From: Rhodococcus sp. P-2
GTDB lineage: Bacteria > Actinomycetota > Actinomycetes > Mycobacteriales > Mycobacteriaceae
Assembly (NCBI RefSeq): GCF_016598535.1
Contig: NZ_CP066779.1
Location: 4,152,053-4,216,052, forward strand
Reading direction: 5' to 3'
Length of the DNA: 64,000 bases
Part shown: piece after piece, positions 45,406 to 53,284 of the stretch
Layout of the letters: each line of letters opens with the position of its first letter
How positions within the stretch are numbered: position 1 is the stretch's first letter
Notes under the pieces: model-generated
What the model was told of the DNA's origin: nothing
The model's database searches: none
Seen by the model: only the letters and a program-made list of their open reading frames with translations
Made by a program: the position numbers and the translations under genes

Positions 45406-46533
45406 GTGAAGGTCAAGGCAGCGGTAGTCAAGGCGCCAGGTCAGGCGTGGGAGATCGAAGAGGTCGAGCTGGGGGACCCGGTCTCGGGTGAGGTGCAGGT
45501 CCGACTCGCCGCATCGGGACTGTGCCATTCGGACGAACATTTGCGTACGGGTGCCAGCCCGCTGCCCTTCTTCCCGGCCCTCGGCGGGCACGAAGGTGCC
45601 GGAGTGGTGACGAAGGTCGGCCCGGGAGTCACGAGCGTCGAAGAAGGCGACCACGTGGTTCTCGCCTTCATCCCCGCGTGCGGACGTTGTCCGTCCTGTG
45701 CGAAGGGTCTGCAGAACATCTGCGACGAGGGAGCCGGCCTGCTGACCGGGCAGGCGATCTCCGACAAGACCTATCGCGTAACGCTCAACGACGAACCGGT
45801 CATCCAGATGTGCCTGCTCGGAACTTTTTCGCCGTACGTGACCGTCAACGAGGCGTCCGTGATCAAGATCGAGAAGGACATCCCGCTCGACAAGGCGGCC
45901 TTGCTCGGCTGCGGTGTTGCCACCGGTTGGGGATCGGCCACCGCGATCGGCGGAGCCAAGGTCGGTGACACGGTTGTGGTCGTCGGCGTCGGCGGCGTCG
46001 GAATCAACTCGGTGCAGGGCGCGGCGTCCGCTGGAGCGCGCTTTGTGATCGCGATCGATCCCGTCGAATTCAAGCGCGACAAGGCAAAGGAATTCGGCGC
46101 CACACACACGTTTGCCTCACTCGAGGAAGCGTTACCGGTGATCGGTGAGATCACCTGGGGCAAGATGGCCGACGTCACCGTGATCACCGTGGGAGAAATC
46201 CACGGCGACATCATTCAGCCCGCGCTCAGTGCGACGGGTAAGGGTGGTCAGGTTGTGGTCGTCGGAATGGGGCATTACGCGGATTCGCAGGTGACGCTCA
46301 GCCTCTTCGAACTGACCCTTCTGCAGAAGCGTTTGCAGGGAGCCATCTTCGGCGGAGTAGGACCACGGTCCCAGATTCCCAAGTTGCTCGATCACTACCG
46401 AAGCGGCGCACTCAAACTCGACGAGTTGGTGACCAAGACCTACAAGCTCGAGGAGATCAACGAGGGCTACGCAGACATGCTCGAGGGAAAGAACCTGCGC
46501 GGCATGATTGTCTACACGGAGGACGATTACTGA
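45406..46533 (+). CDS. NDMA-dependent (nicotinoprotein) zinc alcohol dehydrogenase, copy 2
   Basis: A 375-residue zinc dehydrogenase and paralogue of the enzyme at 10573-11700, identical in length. It keeps C40 (GLCHSDEH), H62/E63 (GGHEGAG), the structural-zinc loop CGRCPSCAKGLQNIC, the GLLTGQAISDKTYR segment and GVGGVGINSVQGA. It should oxidise alcohols with bound NAD. GTG 45406 follows GAGGAGTGCAG; the longer frame upstream shows no homology and would place the start inside the divergent neighbour. A 15-bp hairpin ends the transcript. Confidence 0.9.
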   Translation: MKVKAAVVKAPGQAWEIEEVELGDPVSGEVQVRLAASGLCHSDEHLRTGASPLPFFPALGGHEGAGVVTKVGPGVTSVEEGDHVVLAFIPACGRCPSCAKGLQNICDEGAGLLTGQAISDKTYRVTLNDEPVIQMCLLGTFSPYVTVNEASVIKIEKDIPLDKAALLGCGVATGWGSATAIGGAKVGDTVVVVGVGGVGINSVQGAASAGARFVIAIDPVEFKRDKAKEFGATHTFASLEEALPVIGEITWGKMADVTVITVGEIHGDIIQPALSATGKGGQVVVVGMGHYADSQVTLSLFELTLLQKRLQGAIFGGVGPRSQIPKLLDHYRSGALKLDELVTKTYKLEEINEGYADMLEGKNLRGMIVYTEDDY

Positions 46534-46557
46534 TCGTTTCCCTCTGGCATAAGGGTC

Positions 46558-46590
46558 CGGCCCGGCACCACGCTTCGTGGTGCCGGGCCG
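46558..46590 (+). terminator. 15-bp hairpin after the second alcohol dehydrogenase
   Basis: CGGCCCGGCACCACG-CTT-CGTGGTGCCGGGCCG is a perfect stem 25 bases after the stop. A C-run rather than a T-run follows. Confidence 0.65.
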
Positions 46591-46721
46591 CAGTCCTCTG
46601 CCCCCCCGCAGATTTCTGTCGATCGATGAGTCGACTGCCCCCGTAGTGGGCACTCGCAGAGTGCGGGTACCGGTCACCGTGTCCGGACCTCACTCCACGA
46701 CTCGACAGAGAAGAGCAGAAC

Positions 46722-47543
46722 ATGCCCTACATCACCACCTCCGACGGAACCGAGATCTACTACACCGAGCACGGCACCGGCCGGCCGATCGTCCTGAGCC
46801 ACGGGTGGCCGCTGAGTTCCGACGCGTGGCAGGTCGAGATGAAGCTGTTCGCCGACGCCGGATACCGGACTGTCGCGCACGATCGTCGAGGACACGGTCG
46901 CTCGTCGAAGACGTACACCGGCAACGACATGGATACATACGCCAAGGACCTGGCTGAGCTGATCGACACACTCGACCTGAAAGACCTGATCCTGGTGGGC
47001 CATTCGACCGGCGGCGGGGAAGTGGTCCGTTATGCGGCGCAGCACGGCAAAGGGCGCGTGGCCAAGGTGATCACCGCCGGCGCCGTTCCGCCGATCATGG
47101 TCAAGTCGGACGGCAACCCCGAAGGCACACCGATCGAGGTGTTCGACGGCATTCGTGAGGGAGTTCTGCGAGACCGATCGCAGTTCTACAAGGATCTCAG
47201 CGAGAGCTTCTACGGTGCGAACCGCGAAGGAGCCGACGTCTCGCAAGGCGCGAAGGACGACTTCTGGAGGCAGGGGATGTTGGTCAACCTCGCCGCGGCC
47301 TACGACTGCGTCAAGGCATTCTCCGAGACAGACCAGACTTCCGATCTCGAAGCCATCGACGTTCCGTTCCTCATCGCTCAGGGAGACGACGATCAGATCG
47401 TGCCGATCGGCGCGGCGGCGGAGAAGGCGATCAAGTTGGTGAAGAAGGGGACGCTGAAGGTGTATCCCGGCGCACCGCACGGCATCTACGGCTCATATCA
47501 AGAGACACTCGACCAGGACATTCTCGCGTTCATCGAGGACTGA
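46722..47543 (+). CDS. Alpha/beta hydrolase, non-heme chloroperoxidase/esterase-like
   Basis: A 273-residue hydrolase of the cofactor-free haloperoxidase group. The nucleophile is S95 in VGHSTGGGE, the oxyanion residues lie in LSHGWPLSSDAW, the acid in GDDDQIVP and the histidine in APHGIYGSY. It has no signal peptide. Real substrates of this group are usually esters or lactones. A ribosome site AGAGAAGAG precedes the ATG. The cupin gene follows 43 bases later and the FmdE-like gene 15 bases after that, so the three probably form one transcript. Confidence 0.88.
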   Translation: MPYITTSDGTEIYYTEHGTGRPIVLSHGWPLSSDAWQVEMKLFADAGYRTVAHDRRGHGRSSKTYTGNDMDTYAKDLAELIDTLDLKDLILVGHSTGGGEVVRYAAQHGKGRVAKVITAGAVPPIMVKSDGNPEGTPIEVFDGIREGVLRDRSQFYKDLSESFYGANREGADVSQGAKDDFWRQGMLVNLAAAYDCVKAFSETDQTSDLEAIDVPFLIAQGDDDQIVPIGAAAEKAIKLVKKGTLKVYPGAPHGIYGSYQETLDQDILAFIED

Positions 47544-47586
47544 CGTCAGCGAGGCGGAAGGACCAGAGTCGAAAGGACCCACAGCC

Positions 47587-48618
47587 ATGTCTACACACGT
47601 TGCCACGTTGCGCGATGGTCCCAGCGTTTTCGAAAACGAACTCGGATCGATCTCGCAGCTCGACTCGAGTTCGTTGCCCATCCTGTCCGGTCTGTCGATC
47701 AAACGAATTGTTCTCGGCCCCGGCGCGATCCGCGAACCACAATGGAACGTCAACGCGAACCAGATCGCTTACGTCACCAGCGGAACCGTGCTCGTCTCGT
47801 TGCTGGGCAATGCCGACGAGTTCGCCAGTTTCGTGGTGCGAACGGGGCAGATGTATCACGTCGAATCCGGCGCGATTTATCACATCGAGAATGTCGGAGA
47901 GGGGGAAGCGGAGATCATTGCTGCCTTGCGAACTTCTCTCCCGCAGCACTTTTCATTGCAGAGCAGCGTAAGCGCAATGTCGAACGCGGTGCTCGGCAAT
48001 ACCTACGACCTCGCCGCGTCGGCCTTTGACGTCTTCGGTAGGGCCGATGCGTCCCAGATAGTGCGGCGGGACGGCGCCGCCGTCGTTCCCGACACCGCCG
48101 GCTTTCCCAACGCGCATCTCTTCGACCTCGAAGGCCAGATCGCCCCTCTCGCTTATCCGTACGGACAGGCGAAGGTGGCTCGCAAGCAGTATTGGGCGGC
48201 GCTGGAGGATCTTTCGATGTACTCGTTGACTATTCGCGAGAGTGGGATGCGTGAGCCACACTGGCATCCCGTCACTGCTGAAATGGGATACGTGCATCGT
48301 GGTCACGGGCGGATGACGGTTCTCGATCCGGACGGGTCGCTCGACACCTATCTACTCGAGCCGGGTCAGGTGTATTTCGTTCCGCGTGCCTATCCCCATC
48401 ATATCGAGGTTCTAGGTGACGAGGACATCAACTTCCTCATCTTCTTCGACCAGCCGACTCCAGGTGACATAGGCTACCGTGCAACGGCTTCCGCGTTCTC
48501 GCGCGGCGTTCTCTCGGCCTCGTTCGGTGTTCCGGAACGCGATCTGCCGGAATTTCCTTTCACCCCGATCGATCCGCTCATCGTCTCGCGGAACAATCCG
48601 ATCGACCGCCAGCGCTGA
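47587..48618 (+). CDS. Bicupin protein (oxalate decarboxylase/dioxygenase-like)
   Basis: A 343-residue protein with two cupin barrels. The C-terminal barrel has a complete metal site: REPHWHPVTAEMGYVHRGHG and YFVPRAYPHHIE supply His, His, Glu and His. The N-terminal barrel has the same layout (REPQWNVNANQIAYV ... MYHVESGAIYHIEN), but the first ligands are Gln and Asn, so probably only one site binds metal. Oxalate decarboxylase and quercetinase-type dioxygenases share this fold; the substrate cannot be inferred. It sits between the hydrolase and the FmdE-like gene. Confidence 0.82.
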   Translation: MSTHVATLRDGPSVFENELGSISQLDSSSLPILSGLSIKRIVLGPGAIREPQWNVNANQIAYVTSGTVLVSLLGNADEFASFVVRTGQMYHVESGAIYHIENVGEGEAEIIAALRTSLPQHFSLQSSVSAMSNAVLGNTYDLAASAFDVFGRADASQIVRRDGAAVVPDTAGFPNAHLFDLEGQIAPLAYPYGQAKVARKQYWAALEDLSMYSLTIRESGMREPHWHPVTAEMGYVHRGHGRMTVLDPDGSLDTYLLEPGQVYFVPRAYPHHIEVLGDEDINFLIFFDQPTPGDIGYRATASAFSRGVLSASFGVPERDLPEFPFTPIDPLIVSRNNPIDRQR

Positions 48619-48633
48619 CCGGCAAGGACGCCC

Positions 48634-49158
48634 ATGATGACCAGCACGCTCACCGTGACCGATCACGGGACGACGCTCGAATTCACGCACGAGGATGCTC
48701 TGCGCTATCACGGTCCGCAGGCTCCGGGAGGCGTGGCGCATGCTTACAAGGTTCTCGAGCGCGCACTCGAGGTGCTCGGCGGGGAGGGCTCCGTCGAGCG
48801 TCGTGACCTGGTCGTGGCCACCGCACATCGCGGACCAGGCGTGCGCGATGCGTTCGAGTTGGTCACGCGCGCGGTGACCGAAGGGCGGTACACCGTCGAC
48901 AGCTCCCTGGCCCGGCCGGAACGAGGAAATACGCTCGCACTGTACGTCTTTCGAGTCGACTATCGTGGTGCGAGCGTCACGCTGACTGTTCGTGAGGGAT
49001 TTGTCGTCGACGAGTTCATTGCTCTTTCCCGCAAGACTGACCGGACGGCCGAAGACGAAGCGCGGCTGACAGTGCTCAAGCAGGAGATGGCGGACCGCGT
49101 GATGTCGAGCCCGGCCGAGAGTGTGTACGACGTCGAGATCGGCCCGCTCCCCGCCTGA
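48634..49158 (+). CDS. FmdE-like protein without zinc ligands (hypothetical)
   Basis: A 174-residue soluble protein. The N-terminal half RYHGPQAPGGVAHAYKVLER, followed by LVVATAHRGPGVRDAFELVT, resembles the FmdE/formylmethanofuran-dehydrogenase-subunit-E fold (HGHxCPGxAxGYR...), but the characteristic cysteine is replaced and no zinc ribbon follows. This is a motif impression, not a proven homology. ATG 48634 follows AAGGACGCCC; a second ATG is the next codon. It is the third gene of the hydrolase-cupin set and converges with the GntR gene. Confidence 0.55.
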   Translation: MMTSTLTVTDHGTTLEFTHEDALRYHGPQAPGGVAHAYKVLERALEVLGGEGSVERRDLVVATAHRGPGVRDAFELVTRAVTEGRYTVDSSLARPERGNTLALYVFRVDYRGASVTLTVREGFVVDEFIALSRKTDRTAEDEARLTVLKQEMADRVMSSPAESVYDVEIGPLPA

Positions 49159-49204
49159 CTGACGGCGGCGTAAGCGGCGGTGTGCAACTCTCGGCTGTCC
49201 GAAG

Positions 49205-49891
49205 TCAGCGGCTGGCGAACATCCTTATCCGCTGGTCGCGGCTGCGTTCGAGATGGTTGCGCATGTGGCCACGTGCGGACGATTCGTCTCTGGCGCGGAT
49301 GGCGTTCAAGATCTCGTGATGTTCCGAATTGAGTAGGTCCGGTTCTCCGTAGTTCGACGGCGGGCCGCTGTCGTAGATTCGCAATTGGGTGGTGAGGCGG
49401 ATCAGCAGTGAGGTGATGGTGGAATTGTGGGCGGCTTGCCACAGGGCCTCGTGAAACTTGAAGTTCCCGGAACGAACCTCGGTTCCTTCTGTTGCAGTGC
49501 AGCAGAAATCGTGCAGTCCGTCCAGGCGGGCAAGGTCGAGATCGCTGTGGCGGAGTGCGGCAGCACCGGCAGCTTCCGATTCGAGGGCCACCCGCGCTGC
49601 GTAGATTTCGATGACGTCCTCGGGTGTGCCGGAGCGGACACGAAAACCGCGGGCGGCTCGCTCGAGTAGACCGTCGTGCGCGAGCCAGTTGAGTGCTTCC
49701 CGGATCGGGGTACGCGATGCGCCGTACGATTCGCACAATTGAGTCTCGTGCAGCGGAGCGCCCTGGGGGAACTTGCCGGCCAGGATGTCGGCCCTCAGGC
49801 GCAGGTACTGCCTCGAAGTCTGATCGGACCGGCCCAGCGCAGCCTCCGGCACCAGCATATCGGTGGTGCTCGTATCGGCGTCGAGTTCCAT
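49205..49891 (-). CDS. GntR-family regulator, FadR/FCD subfamily
   Basis: A 228-residue repressor-type regulator: winged helix-turn-helix at residues 25-90 (LRADILAGKFPQGAPLHETQ, SYGASRTPIREALNWL) and a C-terminal all-helical FCD effector domain (LARLDGLHDFC, FHEALWQAAHNS, EHHEILNAIRARDE) whose His/Asp residues usually bind a metal and a carboxylic acid. ATG 49891 is preceded by AGGAATGGGG; a TTG at 49915 is the alternative. It diverges from the sulfurtransferase operon and a 26-bp palindrome lies between, so it very likely controls that operon. Confidence 0.9.
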   Translation of the reverse strand: MELDADTSTTDMLVPEAALGRSDQTSRQYLRLRADILAGKFPQGAPLHETQLCESYGASRTPIREALNWLAHDGLLERAARGFRVRSGTPEDVIEIYAARVALESEAAGAAALRHSDLDLARLDGLHDFCCTATEGTEVRSGNFKFHEALWQAAHNSTITSLLIRLTTQLRIYDSGPPSNYGEPDLLNSEHHEILNAIRARDESSARGHMRNHLERSRDQRIRMFASR

Positions 49892-49950
49892 GTGTCCCCA
49901 TTCCTGTGCGTTCAAGTAGAACGCGTTCGATTATGCCATCGACTACGAGT

Positions 49951-49976
49951 GAGTACTTGCGTATACGCTAGTACTC
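49951..49976. promoter_or_regulatory. 26-bp near-perfect palindrome, probable GntR operator
   Basis: GAGTACTTGCGTATACGCTAGTACTC pairs at 12 of 13 positions, with GTATAC at the centre. GntR/FadR-family operators often contain such GT(n)AC cores. It lies 60 bases from the regulator start and 44 from the sulfurtransferase GTG. A second palindrome, GAACGCGTTC (49919-49928), lies closer to the regulator. Confidence 0.7.
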
Positions 49977-50019
49977 ATTTAGGTTCGTGGTTGTTCGTTT
50001 CCGAGGGAGAGGGTCCGAA

Positions 50020-50940
50020 GTGGCTGGAGAGACCGCGTCGCCGCTGGTGAGCGCCGCTGAACTCGACGCGATGCTGCGTGAGGGAGGCGTCGCTGCGCTC
50101 GACGCGACGGTTCATTTTCCTCCCGCGCGATTCGACGGTGACTACAGCCCGGAATCCGGGTACGACGGCTGGGTCTCCTCGCACATCCCGGGTTCTCGGC
50201 ACATCGACCTCATGGACGTCTTCTCCGAAAGGGAAGCGGCGCTGCATTTCACACACCCGTCAACGGAGCAGTTGGTTTCCGATCTCCAATCCAGTGGTAT
50301 CGAGCCTGGCGCGACAATCGTGATCTACGACCAGGGTTCGACCACCTGGGCGTCACGGCTCTGGTGGGTGTTTCGCAACGCCGGCATCGAAGCGAGAGTC
50401 CTCGACGGTGGCCTCGCCGAATGGACTCGACGCGGCTTCGCTCTCGCGAGCGGCGACGACGTAACCCACACGTCGGCTTCGGCGCGTTGGAGCGTGACGG
50501 ACCTCGGCCTATGGGTCGATCTACCGCGCGTTGCCTCACTGTCCTCGGGAGAAGTAGCCGGCACGCTGGTGTGTGCTCTCTCGTCTGAGCAGTACGAGGG
50601 AACGGAGAAGACGCGATATTCGCGACGCGGGCATATCCCGTCGAGTGTGAATCTGTCCGCGAAGAGTCTTCTCGACGCCGATGCCAGGATGCTTCCGGTG
50701 GACGATCTTCTGTCGAGATCTGCCGAGGTTGTGCCTGCCGTCGCCGAACCTGTCGTGATCTATTGCGGCGGTGGCGTTTCGGCGTGCTTGACGGCGCTTG
50801 CGCTGATCCGCAGCGGCTACGAGGACGTCAAAGTGTACGACGGTTCGTTGGAGGAATGGACTGCAGTTCCGGCTTTGCCGATGGTTGTCGGCCGTGGGTC
50901 CGAAAGCGCGATTCCGGACGATCGATGTCAGCGATCCTGA
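50020..50940 (+). CDS. Rhodanese-type sulfurtransferase (thiosulfate/3-mercaptopyruvate)
   Basis: A 306-residue tandem rhodanese. The N-terminal domain contains the CDC25-like inactive loop YDQGSTTWASR, and the C-terminal domain has the catalytic cysteine C249 in the active loop CGGGVSA. It moves sulfane sulfur from thiosulfate or 3-mercaptopyruvate to an acceptor such as cyanide, thiols or thiamine-pathway proteins. GTG 50020 follows a long purine-rich ribosome site (GAGGGAGAGGG). It is the first gene of an operon with thiM and a flavin monooxygenase and is divergent from the GntR gene. Confidence 0.9.
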   Translation: MAGETASPLVSAAELDAMLREGGVAALDATVHFPPARFDGDYSPESGYDGWVSSHIPGSRHIDLMDVFSEREAALHFTHPSTEQLVSDLQSSGIEPGATIVIYDQGSTTWASRLWWVFRNAGIEARVLDGGLAEWTRRGFALASGDDVTHTSASARWSVTDLGLWVDLPRVASLSSGEVAGTLVCALSSEQYEGTEKTRYSRRGHIPSSVNLSAKSLLDADARMLPVDDLLSRSAEVVPAVAEPVVIYCGGGVSACLTALALIRSGYEDVKVYDGSLEEWTAVPALPMVVGRGSESAIPDDRCQRS

Positions 50941-50984
50941 ATCGCCGTAGTCCCGATACCACCATCCGCTTTGAAGGAAATCTC

Positions 50985-51830
50985 ATGTCTGACACTGTCT
51001 CTGTCGAAACCGTCGCCTCTGCGATCGACGCACTCCGCGACCAGGTGCCGCTCGTCCAGTCGCTGACCAACATCGTTTCGGCGAATTTCTTGACCAATGT
51101 TCTGCTCGCTGCCGGCGCAAGCAACGCTCACATCGACAATGTTCACGAGGCAGGTGGGTTCGCTGCCATCGCCGGGGGAGTGCTCGTCAACCTCGGAACG
51201 CCGGACGACGGAACGGCCGAAGCCTTCCTGGTAGCCGCTGAAGCGGCCCGAACTGCCGGTACGCCATGGGTTTTGGATCCGGTCGGTGTAGGTGGACTGC
51301 CCTGGCGGAGCGGTATTGCTGTGGACCTGCTGCGCTTTCACCCCAGCGCGATCCGAGGGAACGCGTCGGAGATCATCGCGCTGGCGGGACTCGGCGGTGA
51401 CACCCGTGGCGTCGACAGTGCGTCCGACTCCGCCGACGCAGTGCCCGCCGCTCTGGCACTCCTCAAGCACGCGGACGCGGTGTCGGCATCAGGCCCGATC
51501 GACTACATCGTGGGCCGCGATAGTGGCGGTGGCATTCGGGGTGTCCGAGTTTCCGGTGGCAGCGCACTGTTGCCGCGCGTGACCAGTACCGGTTGCTCTC
51601 TGGGCGGCCTTGTTGCGGCCTACCTCGCCGTGACGCCGACCGCGTTGGACGGATTGCTTGCCGCGCACACGCATGTTGCCGTGGCGTCGGAGATCGCCGA
51701 GGAAAATGCCTCGGGCCCCGGTTCTTTCGCGGTCGCGTACCTCGACGCGCTCTACAACGTGAATGCAGACACCATCCGCTCGCGTGCCCGAATAGAATCG
51801 TTCGACCTGCCGGCTGGAGTGCAGAACTGA
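50985..51830 (+). CDS. thiM: Hydroxyethylthiazole kinase ThiM
   Basis: A 281-residue ribokinase-fold enzyme that phosphorylates 4-methyl-5-(2-hydroxyethyl)thiazole, the salvage route to the thiazole half of thiamine. Family motifs: VPLVQSLTNIVSANFLTNVL, GASNAHIDNVHEA, WVLDPVGVG, IRGNASEIIALAG and VTSTGCSLGGLVAAYLA, where the usual GTGC anion-hole motif appears as STGC. Several normally conserved positions differ (SNAHIDN for the usual SP-M sequence), so the substrate may be a related thiazole. ATG 50985 has the ribosome site GAAGGAAA. Its stop overlaps the monooxygenase start by one base. Confidence 0.88.
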   Translation: MSDTVSVETVASAIDALRDQVPLVQSLTNIVSANFLTNVLLAAGASNAHIDNVHEAGGFAAIAGGVLVNLGTPDDGTAEAFLVAAEAARTAGTPWVLDPVGVGGLPWRSGIAVDLLRFHPSAIRGNASEIIALAGLGGDTRGVDSASDSADAVPAALALLKHADAVSASGPIDYIVGRDSGGGIRGVRVSGGSALLPRVTSTGCSLGGLVAAYLAVTPTALDGLLAAHTHVAVASEIAEENASGPGSFAVAYLDALYNVNADTIRSRARIESFDLPAGVQN

Positions 51831-52939
51831 TGGGCGTCAAGACATTCTGGTATCTCACCCAGGCCGACGGGGACTACCCGTGGAGCCCCGGCGGACTGTT
51901 CCCCGTGGACGGGGCCAGGCAGATCGAGCTCGCGAAGACGATCGACGACGGTGGATTCGAAGGTGCTCTTGTTGCCACCTGGCCGAACGATCCGTTCATC
52001 TCGGCGACCTGGGCTGCAGCGCACACCACGCGCATGAAGTTCCTCGTCGCCGTCTACGCGAACATGACGCCGGCGAGACTGCTGGCAGAGAAGGCGTTGA
52101 CCTTCGACGCCTTCAGTGGTGGCCGACTGTTGATCAACTCGGTCAACGGACGCGAGAACATCCTGACCAAGTACGACATGAACGTGCCTCACGACGAGCG
52201 TTACGAGTTGGGGGAGCAGTACTGGGCAGACTTCCGCCGCATCTACTCCGAAGGGACCGAGTCGAACTTTCCCAACACACCACTGCGTATCGATGCGCCC
52301 ACAGGGCATCAGGTTCCGCTGTGGGGTACCGGTGATTCGCCTGCAGGCCTGGCGAATTCAGGCAAGGTTCTCGATACCTACTTGGCGATGCTGCGCGAGA
52401 CGTCGTTCATCGAAGACAAATTCTCTGCCGCACGGGCGGCAGCGGAGGCAGCCGGACGTGAGTTCACCGATTTCGGTGCGCTGACCGGTGTGATCGTTCG
52501 CCCCACCAAAGCGCAGGCGCACGACCGTTTCCGTTCGTTGTTCGAAAAGACGGGCGTCGAGCAGATCGCCCATGTCTTGGACAACGCAGTGCGTCGTCGT
52601 ACTCAGGGGAAGCAGGACCTCAAAACTTTCACCGCCCGCGACGCACAGCGGCAGGGCTGGGCGGACAAGATTGCCTCCGGCCGACTTCCTGAACCAGAGG
52701 AGTTGTACGTCGGTGACGGGTTGTACGCGGGTATCACAGCGTGGTCACCCCTCGACATCTTCGGCACCGGGTCATCGGCGGTGTACTACGTCGGCGATCC
52801 GGATTCGATCACGGACTCGGTGCGCACGCTTCGCAGCCGAACCGGTTTGACTGCACTGATCCTGGCCGGTTGGCCTCTGATCGAGGAAGCGAAGTGGGTT
52901 GCGGAGCATCTTGTTCCGCGATTCGACGAACTCAGCTGA
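51830..52939 (+). CDS. LLM-class FMN-dependent monooxygenase, SsuD-like
   Basis: A 369-residue luciferase-like TIM-barrel monooxygenase close to alkanesulfonate monooxygenase SsuD. SsuD-type features are FWYLTQADGDY at the N-terminus, YANMTPARLLAEKALTFDAF, GRLLINSVNGRE and the C-terminal SRTGLTALILAGWPLIEEA. It would use reduced FMN and oxygen to split a C-S bond or oxidise a sulfur heterocycle. No flavin reductase gene or sulfonate ABC transporter is adjacent, unlike ssu loci. ATG 51830 overlaps the thiM stop (TGATG), so it works with ThiM and the sulfurtransferase. Confidence 0.88.
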   Translation: MGVKTFWYLTQADGDYPWSPGGLFPVDGARQIELAKTIDDGGFEGALVATWPNDPFISATWAAAHTTRMKFLVAVYANMTPARLLAEKALTFDAFSGGRLLINSVNGRENILTKYDMNVPHDERYELGEQYWADFRRIYSEGTESNFPNTPLRIDAPTGHQVPLWGTGDSPAGLANSGKVLDTYLAMLRETSFIEDKFSAARAAAEAAGREFTDFGALTGVIVRPTKAQAHDRFRSLFEKTGVEQIAHVLDNAVRRRTQGKQDLKTFTARDAQRQGWADKIASGRLPEPEELYVGDGLYAGITAWSPLDIFGTGSSAVYYVGDPDSITDSVRTLRSRTGLTALILAGWPLIEEAKWVAEHLVPRFDELS

Positions 52940-53282
52940 CTTCGCGCCGCAAGACAGTGGCGCCGAGGCCTAAAGTGTCTCGGAGAAATGCTGCAGCAGT
53001 GCCGATTTCATCGGCAGTGCAGTCGAGAAGGATCTTGACTTCCACGTCCTTCTTGTCGATGTCGGCAATAACGGCCATGGCAACAACGCCGCTGCCGACG
53101 GCAGAGCCTCGGAACAGATCGATCCCGTCGCCGTCCGCGCTGACGGTCCCGTCGAGATAGCCGTAATCGAGCGGGTAAATCGCAGCGGGGTAACGCGGGT
53201 GTGCCGACCCTCGGGGGCGATCGATCACGACAGTTGACGTGGCAGCCAGGTGATCGAGGGCGGAGAACAGGTCTTCGCTCAT
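52932..53282 (-). CDS. Inorganic-pyrophosphatase-like small protein
   Basis: A 116-residue protein resembling the core of soluble inorganic pyrophosphatase: RYPAAIYPLDYGYLDGT matches the YP-x-NYGYI block, and DGDGIDLFRGS matches the D-G-D-x-x-D metal motif, here with one acidic residue replaced. True enzymes are about 160-170 residues, so this is a short divergent member and may not hydrolyse pyrophosphate. It overlaps the end of the monooxygenase gene by eight bases and starts two bases after the AraC-type gene stop, so it is probably in one transcript with that regulator. Confidence 0.65.
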   Translation of the reverse strand: MSEDLFSALDHLAATSTVVIDRPRGSAHPRYPAAIYPLDYGYLDGTVSADGDGIDLFRGSAVGSGVVAMAVIADIDKKDVEVKILLDCTADEIGTAAAFLRDTLGLGATVLRREVS

Positions 53283-53284
53283 CG

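Noticed and set aside
50941..50984. TPP riboswitch upstream of thiM
   Set aside because: Only 44 bases separate it from the previous gene and no thi-box sequence is seen here or before the operon start.
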